Assembly (NCBI RefSeq): GCF_900169145.1
Contig: NZ_FXZD01000004.1
Span: 186,001 to 250,000, forward strand
Length of the DNA stretch: 64,000 nucleotides
Origin: Brevibacterium antiquum CNRZ 918
GTDB lineage: Bacteria > Actinomycetota > Actinomycetes > Actinomycetales > Brevibacteriaceae
Direction of reading: 5' to 3'
In this document: positions 1 to 9,450 of the stretch, in pieces
How positions within the stretch are numbered: position 1 is the stretch's first letter
Layout of the letters: each line of letters begins with the position of its first letter
The notes under the pieces: generated by a model
Told to the model about the DNA's origin: nothing
Databases searched by the model: none
Seen by the model: the letters and a program-made list of their open reading frames with translations, nothing else
Translations under genes and position numbers: made by a program

Positions 1-34
1 TTACCTGTGGACCGGACCCCGACCCGCGCGTGAT

Positions 35-69
35 CGGCCTGTGGACGAGGAAGCGCCGTCCACAGGCCG
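35..69. repeat. 12-bp inverted repeat upstream of yraN
   Basis: CGGCCTGTGGAC (35-46) is matched exactly by its reverse complement at 58-69, with an 11-base loop. It lies about 80 bases before the yraN start. It may be the terminator of a gene that ends left of the window or an operator; there is no T-run after it, so a terminator role is unproven. Nothing else is recognised in 1-147. Confidence 0.5.
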
Positions 70-147
70 GTCGTCTGCTCTTGTCGTGTCTGCAGTGCCG
101 GTGGTGGTCTGTCTGTCATGGGACCAACATCTGGCAAACGGAGCACA

Positions 148-516
148 ATGACACAGGGAATGCGTCAGCGCTCTCTGGGGCAGACAGGGGAGGACCTGGC
201 TGCAGGTTTCCTGCAACGGCAGGGAATGGTCATCATCGAACGCAACTTCAGATGCCCACGGGGAGAGATCGACATCATCGCTCGAGACGGTGACACCATC
301 GTCTTTGTCGAGGTGAAGACCCGCAGAACCCTGGCGTTGGGGTCTCCGCTCGAGGCCGTGACCAGAGCGAAACTGAAGCGGATCAGAATGCTGTCGGGAA
401 TCTGGCTGCGTGGGCAGAGTGACTTCTTCGCCGCCATCCGCGTCGATGCCCTCGGCATCGTCATGGAACCCGAACCCGACTACTCTCATCGCTGCAACCT
501 GCAGGTCGACTCGTGA
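148..516 (+). CDS. yraN: YraN/UPF0102 family endonuclease-like protein
   Basis: 122-residue protein of the YraN (UPF0102) family, which has a restriction-endonuclease-like fold and is found next to rnhB and comM in many bacteria; its cellular role is not settled. The family signature is visible: [11 protein letters not shown] in the first half followed by FVEVKTR, giving the acidic/lysine (E...D...ExK) pattern of a PD-(D/E)XK nuclease site. I chose the ATG at 148 ([11 protein letters not shown]) because the upstream ATG at 118 would add ten residues that do not look like the family. The last four bases overlap the GTG of comM, so the two are probably translationally coupled. Confidence 0.88.
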   Translation: MTQGMRQRSLGQTGEDLAAGFLQRQGMVIIERNFRCPRGEIDIIARDGDTIVFVEVKTRRTLALGSPLEAVTRAKLKRIRMLSGIWLRGQSDFFAAIRVDALGIVMEPEPDYSHRCNLQVDS

Positions 517-2063
517 GCGAAGAAGCGAAGCTCAACGTGATCGGACGCTCCTCCGCCGTCGCACTCTGGGGCCTGACAGGCAAGATCGTGTCCATCGAAG
601 CCTGCGTCAGCGCTGGCCTGCCGGGTATCGACATCGTCGGTCTGCCCGATGCCTCCGTGAGCGAATCCCGGAAACGACTTCGCGCCGCACTCGCGTATCT
701 GGGGATCCCCGTTGCCACTCAGCATCTGACGATCAACCTCACTCCTGGAACCGTGCCGAAGATCGGTACGGGTTTCGACCTGGGAATCGCCGTAGCCGTG
801 CTCAAAGCTCAAGGCATCATCACCGAAACGGACACAGAATCGATCATCCACTGCGGCGAACTCGGCCTCGACGGGCGCATCCGCCCCGTCAACGGTGTGC
901 TGCCGAGCCTGCACAGCGGTCTCCAAGCCGGCTTCGAAAGATTCGTCGTGCCTGTGGGCAACAGCCGGGAAGCATCACTGTTGGGTGGGGCCAGGGTCAC
1001 AACCATCAACTCGTTGGCCGAACTGATCAACATCTATGGTGGAGCACTCAGCGTCCCGATGCTGCCACCGGTCTTCGACTCCGACACTGCCAACCTGGAA
1101 ATTTCCGAACGCCACGACCTCGCCGAAGTCCAAGGGCAGGCCGAGGCGCGATTCGGACTCGAAGTCGCGGCAGCTGGTGGACACAATCTGCTGATGCGAG
1201 GCACACCGGGGGCCGGGAAGACGCTGCTGGCACAGTGCCTGCCGGGAATACTTCCACCATTGGACGACCCGCAAGCCGTCGAGGTAGCGGCGGTGCGCTC
1301 ACTGCGGGGAGAGCTGAACAGCGGGGACGGGCTTGACCATCGGCCCCCGTTCGAGGCGCCCCACCACCGCAGCACCGCCTCGGCGCTCATCGGCGGGCGC
1401 AGGCCGGGGTCGATAGGAATTCTCAGCAGAGCTCATCGTGGCGTCTTGTTCATGGACGAAGCGCCCGAGTTCTCGCGGGATGTTCTCGAAGCACTGCGAC
1501 AGCCGATGGAGGCTCGACAGGTCCACATCCACCGGGCCTGGGGCTCGATGGTTCTTCCGGCATCGTTCCAACTGGTGATGGCGGCGAACCCATGCCCCTG
1601 CGGAGCTGGAATGCGCGGAGCCGAATCCACCTGCCGATGCACGCCGATGGACAAACGTCGCTACCGCAACAGACTCTCCGGACCCTTGCTGGACCGAGTC
1701 GACCTGCAACTCGAACTGTTCCCCGTCTCACCTGCCGACATCCGCCTCGGCGGGGTACAGGAGGACAGTGCACCCGTCGCCGAGCGGGTCAGACGCGCCC
1801 GACAGCGGCAGGCCGAGCGATACGTCGACTGTGAGTGGACGCTGAACTCCAACGCACCCGGGGCCTGGCTGCGTGAGCACTTCTCCCTGAGTCCGAACAG
1901 TCTGCGCGACCTGGACCGCGCGCTCGACACCGGAAGGATCACCATGCGCGGATACGACCGAGTGCTGAGGGTGGCAACGACCCTGGCTGACCTTGAGGGG
2001 GCAGCCGCGCCCACTCCCGACAAGATCACGACGGCGCTGGCGCTGAGGACACAGGACTCATGA
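513..2063 (+). CDS. comM: ComM/YifB family Mg-chelatase-like AAA+ ATPase
   Basis: 516-residue YifB/ComM protein, a hexameric AAA+ helicase-like ATPase that in naturally competent bacteria drives branch migration of incoming DNA during recombination. The N-terminal ~190 residues form the chelatase subunit I/Lon-S5-like domain ([18 protein letters not shown] at about 34-51). Walker A is GTPGAGKT at 230-237, Walker [11 protein letters not shown] near 310, and a CPCG...CRC cysteine cluster typical of the family follows near 360. It starts with GTG overlapping the yraN stop (GTGA) and ends in ATGA, which starts dprA. Length is normal for the family. The close link to dprA suggests a role in DNA uptake or recombination, although no competence machinery is seen in this window. 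Confidence 0.93.
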   Translation: MSEEAKLNVIGRSSAVALWGLTGKIVSIEACVSAGLPGIDIVGLPDASVSESRKRLRAALAYLGIPVATQHLTINLTPGTVPKIGTGFDLGIAVAVLKAQGIITETDTESIIHCGELGLDGRIRPVNGVLPSLHSGLQAGFERFVVPVGNSREASLLGGARVTTINSLAELINIYGGALSVPMLPPVFDSDTANLEISERHDLAEVQGQAEARFGLEVAAAGGHNLLMRGTPGAGKTLLAQCLPGILPPLDDPQAVEVAAVRSLRGELNSGDGLDHRPPFEAPHHRSTASALIGGRRPGSIGILSRAHRGVLFMDEAPEFSRDVLEALRQPMEARQVHIHRAWGSMVLPASFQLVMAANPCPCGAGMRGAESTCRCTPMDKRRYRNRLSGPLLDRVDLQLELFPVSPADIRLGGVQEDSAPVAERVRRARQRQAERYVDCEWTLNSNAPGAWLREHFSLSPNSLRDLDRALDTGRITMRGYDRVLRVATTLADLEGAAAPTPDKITTALALRTQDS

Positions 2064-3295
2064 ACGACGTCGGCAGTGGAGACATTCGGGCGGCTGTGGC
2101 TGCCCTGCTGAGGATCGGAGAACCCGGGGACGGGCTGCTCACGGGTCTCGTTGACGAGATTGGTCCTATTGCAGTGCTCGAACTGATCCGGGCAGTGGCA
2201 GCAGGAACGTCATCAGCAGCCGAGGCCGCCGACAGCCTGTCGTCGATCGTGACTGCGGTCGCCGGCAGTGGGCAGCTTGGAGAGGCATTCGACCGGTGGG
2301 CCGTGCGTGGTGCGGATGCACAAGGACACCGTGACCTCGAAGCAGTGCACAGACTGGGCGGGCGACTCGTCATCCCCAGCGACGACGAATGGCCGACTGC
2401 CCTGAGAGACCTCGGAACAGCGGCACCACTGGGACTGTGGATCCGAGGCACCGTGGCGCTGAACGCAGCACTGCAGCGGGCGGTCGCCATCGTCGGAGCG
2501 CGAGCGGCCAGCAACTACGGCACCAAATGTGCCTCCGATCTTGCCTGGGACCTGGCCGCGAGGGGGCTGACCATCGTCTCCGGTGGAGCCTTCGGGATCG
2601 ATGCGGCAGCCCACCGGGCAGCCATCGCCCGTGAAGGCACCACGATCGCGTTCATGGCTGGGGGAGTCGACCGTTTCTATCCGGCTGCGAACACCGAGCT
2701 GTTCCACCAAGTGCTCGAGTGTGGTGCGATCGTGTCCGAAACCGCTCCCGGGATGACGCCTATGCGGCACCGCTTCCTGCTTCGCAACCGCCTGATCGCC
2801 GCCTCATCCCAGGTCACTGTCATCGTCGAAGCCGGCTGGCGCAGCGGAGCCCTCAACACCGCCCGACACGCTCTCGAGCTTTCGCGTGAAGTCGCGGCCT
2901 TCCCCGGATCCGTGTATTCGGCTTCGTCGACGGGAACCCACAGACTCATCCGACACCATGAAGCGCAGCTGGTGACCAGCTGCGAGGACGTCATCGCGCT
3001 CACCGGTGGTGTGGAACCGGCGCTGTTCAACGATGGGAGCCTCCCCTCCGAAGACCCCCGCCTGCCCTCCGAAGACCCGAACCGCTCATCACCCGATCCG
3101 ACCGATGACCTGGCCGAACGAGAGAAGATCTGCCTCAATGTGCTCTCAGCGACCAAGGCATTGGCTGTCGGAACCGTGGCAGCACGGGCCGGACTGACGG
3201 TGCCGAACACTCTCTCCGCGCTCGCCGTCCTCGAACTTGCCGGAATGAGCGTCCGCCGCGAATCCGGGTGGGTCAAGATGCGCAGACAGGTGTGA
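2060..3295 (+). CDS. dprA: DNA-processing protein DprA (Smf)
   Basis: 411 residues. DprA binds incoming single-stranded DNA and loads RecA during transformation. The central Rossmann-like DprA domain is clear: VAIVGARAASNYG followed by GLTIVSGGAFGIDAAAHRAA and the MAGGVDRFYP and SETAPGMTP stretches. A C-terminal winged-helix domain (LNVLSATKALAVGTVAARAGL...) follows a low-complexity linker in which the unit LPSEDP occurs twice (about 3043-3080), a small in-frame repeat. The start codon is inside the comM stop (ATGA). The product is a little longer than average because of the N-terminal SAM-like region and the linker. Confidence 0.93.
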   Translation: MNDVGSGDIRAAVAALLRIGEPGDGLLTGLVDEIGPIAVLELIRAVAAGTSSAAEAADSLSSIVTAVAGSGQLGEAFDRWAVRGADAQGHRDLEAVHRLGGRLVIPSDDEWPTALRDLGTAAPLGLWIRGTVALNAALQRAVAIVGARAASNYGTKCASDLAWDLAARGLTIVSGGAFGIDAAAHRAAIAREGTTIAFMAGGVDRFYPAANTELFHQVLECGAIVSETAPGMTPMRHRFLLRNRLIAASSQVTVIVEAGWRSGALNTARHALELSREVAAFPGSVYSASSTGTHRLIRHHEAQLVTSCEDVIALTGGVEPALFNDGSLPSEDPRLPSEDPNRSSPDPTDDLAEREKICLNVLSATKALAVGTVAARAGLTVPNTLSALAVLELAGMSVRRESGWVKMRRQV

Positions 3296-3335
3296 GTCTT
3301 CGCTCAAGATCCATCGCGAGGCTCAGACGATCGCG

Positions 3336-3350
3336 TAACCTGGGGTTGTG
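3336..3350 (+). promoter_or_regulatory. -10 box for a probably leaderless xerC mRNA
   Basis: TAACCT (3336-3341) fits the TANNNT -10 pattern and is separated by 6 bases from the GTG start at 3348, which would make the start codon the transcription start. No good Shine-Dalgarno and no recognisable -35 are present. Confidence 0.4.
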
Positions 3351-4307
3351 ACCCTTCCGAGAACCATCGCCGAGGTGGTGTCCGGCTATGCCGACCACTT
3401 GAGATCGCGTGACGTCTCCGCCCACACATCGCGGGCCTACATCTCCGATGTCACAGACTTCTTTGCCCATGCGGCCCACTCTCCAGCTGCCCGCACCCGG
3501 TCCCGCACCGCTGAGCCAGTGGTGGATGACATCGATCTCAACGATCTGCGTTCGTGGCTCATCGCCCTCGACGACGCCGGAGCGGCGAAGTCGACCGTGG
3601 CCCGGAAGATCGCAGCTGTGAAGTCCTTCTTCGCCTACTGCGTGAACCACCAGGGGCTGACGAACAATCCGGCGGCACGGCTGCGGACTCCCAAGAAGGA
3701 CTCTCGTCTTCCCACCGTGCTCAAACCCCAACAGGCCGCCGATCTCGTGTCCCGAGAGCGCACTGCTCCCACCGAGGCTGAGCGCAGCGATCCCATCGAA
3801 GCAGCCAAACGGGCCAGGGACTCAGCCATCCTGGAGATGCTCTATGCCACGGCAGTGCGCGTATCGGAGCTGACCGGGCTGAACCGCAGCGACGTTGACC
3901 ATCAGCGTTCGATGATCACTGTGCTGGGCAAGGGCAACAAGGAACGACGCGTCCCCTTCGGAACACCCGCGCGGTCGGCGTTGCAGCAGTGGCTGAACCT
4001 GCGGGAGACGTTCGTCTCAAATAGCAGCGGCGATGCGCTCTTCCTCGGTGTCAGAGGCGGTCGCATCGGAGCCAGGCAGGTGAGGGAACTCGTTCATCGG
4101 TACGGGTCCGATGACCCCAGCGCACCTGATATCGGCCCGCACGGACTCCGGCACTCGGCGGCTACACACATGCTCGACGGGGGAGCGGACCTGCGGCAGA
4201 TCCAGGAGCTTCTGGGGCACTCGACTATGAGCAGCACACAGATCTACACCCACGTCTCGATGCAACGATTGCAGGAGACCTATCGGCAGGCACACCCCCG
4301 GGCCTGA
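3348..4307 (+). CDS. xerC: tyrosine recombinase XerC
   Basis: 319-residue site-specific tyrosine recombinase that, with XerD, resolves chromosome dimers at dif during division. The N-terminal SAM-like core-binding domain spans about 5-115 and the catalytic domain about 125-310. All expected active-site residues are visible: R171 (VRVSEL), K195 (LGKGNKERR), H265 and R268 (HGLRHSAATH), H291 (LGHS) and the nucleophile Y300 (QIYTHVS). The position directly after dprA is the usual actinobacterial location of xerC, which supports XerC rather than a phage integrase; no attachment sites or phage genes accompany it. GTG start with a -10 box close upstream. A short insertion around 133-155 separates the domains. 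Confidence 0.92.
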   Translation: MTLPRTIAEVVSGYADHLRSRDVSAHTSRAYISDVTDFFAHAAHSPAARTRSRTAEPVVDDIDLNDLRSWLIALDDAGAAKSTVARKIAAVKSFFAYCVNHQGLTNNPAARLRTPKKDSRLPTVLKPQQAADLVSRERTAPTEAERSDPIEAAKRARDSAILEMLYATAVRVSELTGLNRSDVDHQRSMITVLGKGNKERRVPFGTPARSALQQWLNLRETFVSNSSGDALFLGVRGGRIGARQVRELVHRYGSDDPSAPDIGPHGLRHSAATHMLDGGADLRQIQELLGHSTMSSTQIYTHVSMQRLQETYRQAHPRA

Positions 4308-4375
4308 ACTCACTTCGCCGAGAGTCGTCTTGGCTCCGCCTTCTGGTCGGGTTGTTCATGGGACCAGCAGTGTCA

Positions 4376-5506
4376 TCACCTTCGGAATTCCCAGTGCCAC
4401 GGCTCAGGCAGAGAACCAGACTGGCGGGCCCAGCCTGGATGGATCCAACCGAACTTCGGTGCGTTTGCGCGCATCCACTGGTGCTCGGCGCTGCCAAACG
4501 AGTTGATTCCGCCGCCGAGGTCGACCGCCAGCGCCCAACCGTGGTTCGAGGTTCCGGGCCTCGCTGCCATCCGACCCTTGCGTCTTTTCAGGATGACCTG
4601 GGTGTCATAGTCACGGTAGGCATCAGTCACGGAGATTGGAGTCGAGAATCTGGCTTCGTAGGCGTGGGACATTCGGTCGAACGCCGCTTGGGCATCGCAG
4701 CGCAGCATCTGTCCGGGTGCCGACTTCACCGGGCACATTGCCGCGGCGGGAATTCGGCCATTGCGATGCCCGCCCCAGGCACCTGCCCCTGATCTCGTGG
4801 AGTCGCCGGTGTGTTCATGTGCGGGCTTGCGAGACAGAGGCAAGAGGATCGACTGCTCCTGCCCGAAGAAGACTGCCGGGTCGATGTACTTCTTCACTTC
4901 CTCGGACTTCCAGATGCCGACATGCAGGCACGATTCTTCGCAGTGCCCGCCCTGGGCAACTGTTCCGATCTCGGCACCGGCAGGGAACGCTTCACCCGTC
5001 TCCAGCGTCGACTCGGCTGGCTGGAAGGAGATGACGTATCCGGATTCCGTCTCGATGCTCATAGTCGGGGTGCTGGCCACAGAGCCTCGGAAGCGAATGG
5101 TCCCTCCGGCAGGTGCACGCACCGGTTCACCGCTGACCGTGAGCACATCGATGCCACGGTGTCCCCTCAGCCATGACTCTGTCGGTGGATCGAAGGCCTC
5201 GACGATCTCCATTGCGGGGACAGGCGAGACCCACGTCGGCCGCGCTTTGAATGCAGGTTCGGCGGATGCCGTCGAGAACGGTGCCCCCACCTCGGTGAGG
5301 GTGAAGGCAAAGACCATCAGGCTCACTGCCACAATGAGACGCACCCGCCGAGACACCGGCGAAGATGGAGTCCAGATGGAACGGACGGTGTTTCGAGAAT
5401 CGGCGAAGAGGTCCATGAACCTATGGAAGCCCGGTCGGATCCGGATGTCAGGCGCGCGAGCAGTGCCTGTGGACGGCCCGCTGACGTGCACAGGCGATAC
5501 GAACAC
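4376..5506 (-). CDS. secreted/membrane-anchored M23-like plus M15 (VanY-like) peptidoglycan peptidase
   Basis: 376-residue cell-envelope protein with two peptidase-type domains. A hydrophobic segment at about 55-75 is either a signal peptide or a single membrane anchor; the ATG at residue 31 (MDLFADS, position 5416) is an alternative start that would place this segment nearer the N-terminus. Residues 90-215 resemble the M23 (LytM) fold: H116 and D120 of the HxxxD motif are present, and H195 is in LHVG, but the histidine normally two residues before it is C193. Residues 255-376 are an M15B/VanY D,D-carboxypeptidase: SNHGWALAVD gives H322 and D329, and EPWHWEF gives E368 and H371. Probable role: trimming peptide stems of peptidoglycan. 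The gene stands alone, convergent with xerC. The M15 assignment is firm; activity of the M23 half is doubtful. Confidence 0.85.
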   Translation of the reverse strand: MFVSPVHVSGPSTGTARAPDIRIRPGFHRFMDLFADSRNTVRSIWTPSSPVSRRVRLIVAVSLMVFAFTLTEVGAPFSTASAEPAFKARPTWVSPVPAMEIVEAFDPPTESWLRGHRGIDVLTVSGEPVRAPAGGTIRFRGSVASTPTMSIETESGYVISFQPAESTLETGEAFPAGAEIGTVAQGGHCEESCLHVGIWKSEEVKKYIDPAVFFGQEQSILLPLSRKPAHEHTGDSTRSGAGAWGGHRNGRIPAAAMCPVKSAPGQMLRCDAQAAFDRMSHAYEARFSTPISVTDAYRDYDTQVILKRRKGRMAARPGTSNHGWALAVDLGGGINSFGSAEHQWMRANAPKFGWIHPGWARQSGSLPEPWHWEFRR

Positions 5507-5982
5507 GAGTGGTGCGGGGATCCACAGGAAACGACGCGCGAGTGACTGCGTTAGAATGCCTGATCAGACAGGTGCGCACCTTCTGAACCCGAAGGGCCAG
5601 TCGCAGATACGGCGCCCAAGAACCAACGTGGGACAGCGATATCCACACATCAGCGCACACGAGTCGAAGGAGCTCACCTCCGCAGGGCAGTCGAAAAACC
5701 GTCCAGAGTGTGATGCAGCCCATTTCGCAGGAGCCTGGTCGATTGGAAATGGCTTGGGAATCGGGGATAGACTGGCCTCAGCAGAAGCGTGTCTTCTGAC
5801 TACGCGTATTCGATTTCTTCTCCATCCCATGGTGCAAATAGCCTGCGAGGGCGAATTTGTGGGGCGGATGAACCGAATACCAGGAATCAACCGAAAAGGT
5901 CACTGTTGCCGACGGCTCAACGCCGCCCGGAGAACACTGACGTAAAAGCGCCTGCGGGCGCGAGAGAAAGGAGGGCGTCGGC
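5507..5982. other. 476-bp divergent intergenic region before rpsB
   Basis: No convincing gene. It must hold the promoter of the minus-strand peptidase and the promoter and leader of rpsB. A TAGAAT sequence at 5552-5557 lacks a good -35. A better candidate at 5743-5771 is listed separately; it would give an rpsB leader of about 200 bases. The rpsB Shine-Dalgarno GAAAGGAGG lies just before the ATG. Confidence 0.5.
5743..5771 (+). promoter_or_regulatory. candidate rpsB promoter
   Basis: TTGGAA (5743-5748), a 17-base spacer, then GATAGA (5766-5771). The same GATAGN type of -10 is seen before proS. The alternative register TAGACT (5768-5773) would give a 19-base spacer. Confidence 0.35.
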
Positions 5983-6954
5983 ATGGCCGTCGTCACCATC
6001 CGCCAGCTGCTCGACAGCGGCGTTCACTTTGGACACCAGACCCGTCGTTGGAACCCGAAGATGAAGCGTTTCATCTTCACTGAGCGCAACGGCATCTACA
6101 TCATCGACCTGCAGAAGTCGCTGGGATACATCGACACTGCATTCGAGTTCGTCAAGGAAACCGTGACCCACGGTGGCTCGATCCTCTTCGTCGGCACCAA
6201 GAAGCAGGCACAGGAATCGATCGCCGAACAGGCCAAGCGCGTGGGACAGCCCTACGTCAACCAGCGCTGGCTCGGCGGTATGCTCACCAACTTCCAGACC
6301 ATCTCGCTGCGCCTGCGCCGCCTGAAGGAACTCGAAGAGATCGACTTCGACGACGTTGCAGGTTCCTCGCACACCAAGAAGGAACTGCTCATTCTCCGTC
6401 GTGAGAAGGACAAGCTGGAGAAGACCCTCGGCGGTATCCGCGACATGCAGCGGACCCCCTCGGCTGTCTGGATCGTTGACACCAAGAAGGAACACCTCGC
6501 TGTCGACGAAGCGCGCAAACTGGGCATCCCGGTCATCGCGATCCTCGACACCAACTGCGACCCTGATGACGTCAACTACCCGATCCCGGGCAACGATGAC
6601 GCCATCCGCTCGGTGTCCCTGCTGACCCGCGTGATCGCCGACGCAGTGGCAGAGGGCCTCATCGCCCGCCACTCCTCGGACGACAAGGGCGGCGAGAAGA
6701 ACGTCTCGGCTGTCGAACCGATGCCTGAGTGGGAGCGCGAGCTGCTCGAGGGCAATGCTCCGGCTTCCGAGGAAGCTGCAGCTCCAGCTGCCGACGCTGC
6801 CGAGAAGCCGGCCGCTGAAGAAGCCGCCGCTGATGCTGCTGAAGAGGCGACCGACGAGCCCCCAGTCGAGGCTGCTGCCGAGGCCGCTGACAAGGCGACC
6901 GAAGCACCCGCCGCAGAAGCTGCCGCAGACTCCACCGAGTCGACAGAGTCCTGA
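5983..6954 (+). CDS. rpsB: 30S ribosomal protein S2
   Basis: 323 residues; S2 binds the 30S head-body junction and is needed for S1/mRNA engagement. The N-terminal ~235 residues are standard S2 ([66 protein letters not shown]). The remaining ~75 residues are an Ala/Glu/Pro-rich tail (for example [18 protein letters not shown]) that is probably disordered; tails like this occur in other actinobacterial S2 proteins but this one is long. A strong SD precedes the ATG. It is followed by tsf after 34 bases, the near-universal rpsB-tsf pair. Confidence 0.98.
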   Translation: MAVVTIRQLLDSGVHFGHQTRRWNPKMKRFIFTERNGIYIIDLQKSLGYIDTAFEFVKETVTHGGSILFVGTKKQAQESIAEQAKRVGQPYVNQRWLGGMLTNFQTISLRLRRLKELEEIDFDDVAGSSHTKKELLILRREKDKLEKTLGGIRDMQRTPSAVWIVDTKKEHLAVDEARKLGIPVIAILDTNCDPDDVNYPIPGNDDAIRSVSLLTRVIADAVAEGLIARHSSDDKGGEKNVSAVEPMPEWERELLEGNAPASEEAAAPAADAAEKPAAEEAAADAAEEATDEPPVEAAAEAADKATEAPAAEAAADSTESTES

Positions 6955-6988
6955 TTTCCTTTAACTCCACCAACTTTTAGGAGAAAGA

Positions 6989-7816
6989 ATGGCAAACTAC
7001 ACTGCCGCTGATATCAAGGCATTGCGCGAGAAGACCGGCGCCGGAATGATGGATGTCAAGAAGGCTCTTGACGAAGCAGACGGCGATCAGGCGAAAGCCA
7101 TCGAGGTCCTCCGTGTGAAAGGCCTCAAGGGCGCCACCAAGCGTGAAGGTCGGTCCACTTCCGACGGTCTCGTGGCTACGCACGTCGAGGGTGGCGTCGG
7201 AACGATGATCGAGCTCAACTCGGAGACCGACTTCGTTGCGAAGTCCGATCCCTTCGTCGCACTCGCTGACGAAGTTCTGGGCCTGGCCGTGTCCAGCGAC
7301 GCCGATTCGGCCGAAGCTGTTCTCGAGTCAACGAAGGACGGCAAGCCCGTTTCGGAGTTCATCACCGAAAGCGGTGCGACTCTGGGCGAGAAGGTTGCCC
7401 TTCGTCGCGTCGGGCGTCTCGAAGGCGCAAGCGTCGAGTCCTACCTGCACCGCACGAACAAGGACCTGCCCCCTCAGGTGGGCGTCCTGCTCGCGTACGA
7501 AGGTGACGACGCAACCGTCGCACACGATGTCGCAGTGCACATCGCAGCGATGAGCCCGAAGTACTTCTCCCGTGAAGAGGTCCCCGCTGACCTCGTGGAG
7601 AACGAACGTCGCATCGCTGAGGACATAGCGAAGAACGAAGGCAAGCCTGAGCAGGCTGTGCCCAAGATCATCGAAGGCCGCGTGAATGGCTTCTTCAAGG
7701 AGAACTGCCTGCTGGACCAGGGATTCGCCAAGGATCCCAAGCAGTCCGTGAGCAAGGTCCTCGAAGCTGCCGGTGTCAAAGCCACCGGATTCCTGCGCTT
7801 CCGCGTCGGAGCCTGA
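6989..7816 (+). CDS. tsf: translation elongation factor Ts
   Basis: 275 residues. EF-Ts is the nucleotide-exchange factor for EF-Tu. The N-terminal UBA-like domain is clear (MANYTAADIKALREKTGAGMMDVKKAL) and is followed by the core with the TDFVAKSDPF motif at the EF-Tu contact (about residues 79-88) and the C-terminal module. Length and order are typical. SD AGGAGAAAG lies just upstream. Co-transcribed with rpsB and closed by the terminator at 7897-7928. Confidence 0.98.
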   Translation: MANYTAADIKALREKTGAGMMDVKKALDEADGDQAKAIEVLRVKGLKGATKREGRSTSDGLVATHVEGGVGTMIELNSETDFVAKSDPFVALADEVLGLAVSSDADSAEAVLESTKDGKPVSEFITESGATLGEKVALRRVGRLEGASVESYLHRTNKDLPPQVGVLLAYEGDDATVAHDVAVHIAAMSPKYFSREEVPADLVENERRIAEDIAKNEGKPEQAVPKIIEGRVNGFFKENCLLDQGFAKDPKQSVSKVLEAAGVKATGFLRFRVGA

Positions 7817-7896
7817 AGCACCATTGACCGCCGGGTGCGTCTTCACCGACGCGCACGGCAGTCGTCCCGCTTGAGAGTGAACTCATAAGCGGCTGA

Positions 7897-7928
7897 CGGG
7901 GTCGGACCATTCGGTCCGGCCCCGTTTT
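7897..7928 (+). terminator. intrinsic terminator after rpsB-tsf
   Basis: Stem CGGGGTCGGACC (7897-7908), loop ATTC, and the matching arm GGTCCGGCCCCG (7913-7924, one G-T wobble), followed by TTTT. This is the most classical rho-independent terminator in the window and separates the rpsB-tsf unit from pyrH. Confidence 0.85.
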
Positions 7929-7989
7929 CGCTACACTGACACCGACGACACATCCGGGCTTCAACCTGCCCAGACGGAAGAAGGACTAA

Positions 7990-8742
7990 ATGACATCCAC
8001 CCCGGTTCACGAATCCAGCTACGCCAGCAGACCCGTCCGCACCCATCGCCGCCGTGTGCTCCTCAAACTCTCGGGCGAGGTGTTCGGCGGAGGAAAGATC
8101 GGAGTCGATCCCGATGTCGTCGCCGCTGTAGCCAAAGAAGTAGCCCCCACCGTCGACGAGGTGGAAGTCAGCATCGTCGTCGGCGGCGGAAACTTCTTCC
8201 GTGGAGCAGAGCTGTCCCAGCGAGGAATGGATCGTACCCGTGCCGACTACATGGGCATGCTCGGAACAGTGATGAACTGCCTCGCGCTGCAGGACTTCCT
8301 CGAACAGCTGGGCGTCGACACCCGGGTGCAGACTGCGATCCCGATGTCCCAGGTGGCCGAGTCCTACATTCCGCGCCGGGCCATGCGCCACATGGAGAAG
8401 AACAGGGTTGTCATCTTCGGTGCAGGGGCCGGACTGCCGTACTTCTCCACCGATACCGTCGCCGCGCAGCGTGCGCTGGAAATCCACGCCGACGAAGTCC
8501 TCATCGCCAAAAACGGAGTTGACGGTGTCTACACCGCCGACCCGAACATCGACCCCACAGCGGAGAAGATCCGCGAGATCACCTATCAGGAGGCGCTGCA
8601 GAAGGGCCTCAAAGTCGTCGACGCAACCGCCTTCTCCCTGTGCATGGACAATAAACTGCCGATGCACGTCTTCGGCATGGAAGGTGAAGGCAATCTGCGC
8701 AAAGCGATCGTCGGAGACAAGATCGGCACCGTAGTCAAATAA
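7990..8742 (+). CDS. pyrH: UMP kinase
   Basis: 250 residues, amino-acid-kinase fold; phosphorylates UMP to UDP in pyrimidine synthesis, and the bacterial enzyme is hexameric. Motifs: [13 protein letters not shown] (phosphate-binding lysine), [29 protein letters not shown] and the C-terminal [13 protein letters not shown] region typical of PyrH. The first ~18 residues ([19 protein letters not shown]) extend beyond the E. coli protein, as in other actinobacteria. SD GAAGGA is 6 bases before the ATG. A TACACT box at 7932-7937, right behind the tsf terminator, may be its -10. Confidence 0.97.
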   Translation: MTSTPVHESSYASRPVRTHRRRVLLKLSGEVFGGGKIGVDPDVVAAVAKEVAPTVDEVEVSIVVGGGNFFRGAELSQRGMDRTRADYMGMLGTVMNCLALQDFLEQLGVDTRVQTAIPMSQVAESYIPRRAMRHMEKNRVVIFGAGAGLPYFSTDTVAAQRALEIHADEVLIAKNGVDGVYTADPNIDPTAEKIREITYQEALQKGLKVVDATAFSLCMDNKLPMHVFGMEGEGNLRKAIVGDKIGTVVK

Positions 8743-8892
8743 CCCACGTGGTTCATATCCCCGGGCACGCAGCGCCTCGAAACATCTTCGCAGACGAAGT
8801 CCAGGACTCTCCCTGGACCAATCGGTTGCGGCATTCGGCAGCTATGACCCATAGAATGAACCCAAAGCTCCCATCGACGAAAAGAGTGAGTC

Positions 8893-9450
8893 GTGATTGA
8901 AGAAACGCTGGCCGAGGCCAGAGAGAAAATGGACAAAGCCGTGGAATTCACGCAGGAGGACTTCTCGTCCATCCGCACCGGCCGCGCCAATCCCGCACTG
9001 TTCGCTGCCATCGAGATCGAATACTACGGTGCACCGACGCCTCTTCAGCAGCTGGCCTCGTTCCAGACCCCGGAAGCCCGTACGATCCTTGTGACTCCCT
9101 ATGATCGTGGTGCGCTGGGTGACATTGAGACCGCTCTGCGCAATTCGGACATCGGCGCCAACCCAGCCAACGACGGCAACGTCATCCGCGTCGTGCTCCC
9201 GGAACTCACCGAGGAGCGCCGCAAGGAATACGTGAAGATCGTCAAGAGCAAGGCTGAAGACGGCAAAGTGTCGATCCGCAACATTCGTCGTCACGCCAAA
9301 GAGACCCTCGAACGCATCAAAAAGGACGGCGACGCCGGTGAGGACGACGTCGCACGTGGAATCTCCGAACTCGACGACCTGACGAAGCGCAAGGTCGACA
9401 GCGTCGACAAGCTGCTGAACCAGAAGGAAGCTGAGCTCCTCGAGGTCTGA
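8893..9450 (+). CDS. frr: ribosome recycling factor
   Basis: 185 residues, the full length of RRF, which with EF-G splits post-termination ribosomes. Motifs: [15 protein letters not shown] near residue 25, [28 protein letters not shown], and the C-terminal helix [27 protein letters not shown] start with a purine-rich SD (AAAAGAG). The 150-base gap from pyrH contains TAGAAT (8852-8857), a possible -10. Its stop overlaps the cdsA start by one base (TGATG), so the two are coupled. Confidence 0.97.
   Translation: MIEETLAEAREKMDKAVEFTQEDFSSIRTGRANPALFAAIEIEYYGAPTPLQQLASFQTPEARTILVTPYDRGALGDIETALRNSDIGANPANDGNVIRVVLPELTEERRKEYVKIVKSKAEDGKVSIRNIRRHAKETLERIKKDGDAGEDDVARGISELDDLTKRKVDSVDKLLNQKEAELLEV

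Noticed and set aside
1-69. CTGTGGAC/GTCCACAG words resembling DnaA-box cores (TGTGGA/TCCACA)
   Set aside because: Only the inner six bases fit and the words form one hairpin; there is no cluster of full boxes, no AT-rich unwinding region and no dnaA/dnaN nearby.
3348-4307. XerC as a phage or island integrase
   Set aside because: It sits in the standard position after dprA and no phage genes, tRNA or att repeats are nearby.
4761-5945. Long plus-strand open frame opposite the M23/M15 gene
   Set aside because: No recognisable domain; the minus strand carries two clear peptidase domains, so the plus-strand frame is a GC-rich shadow.
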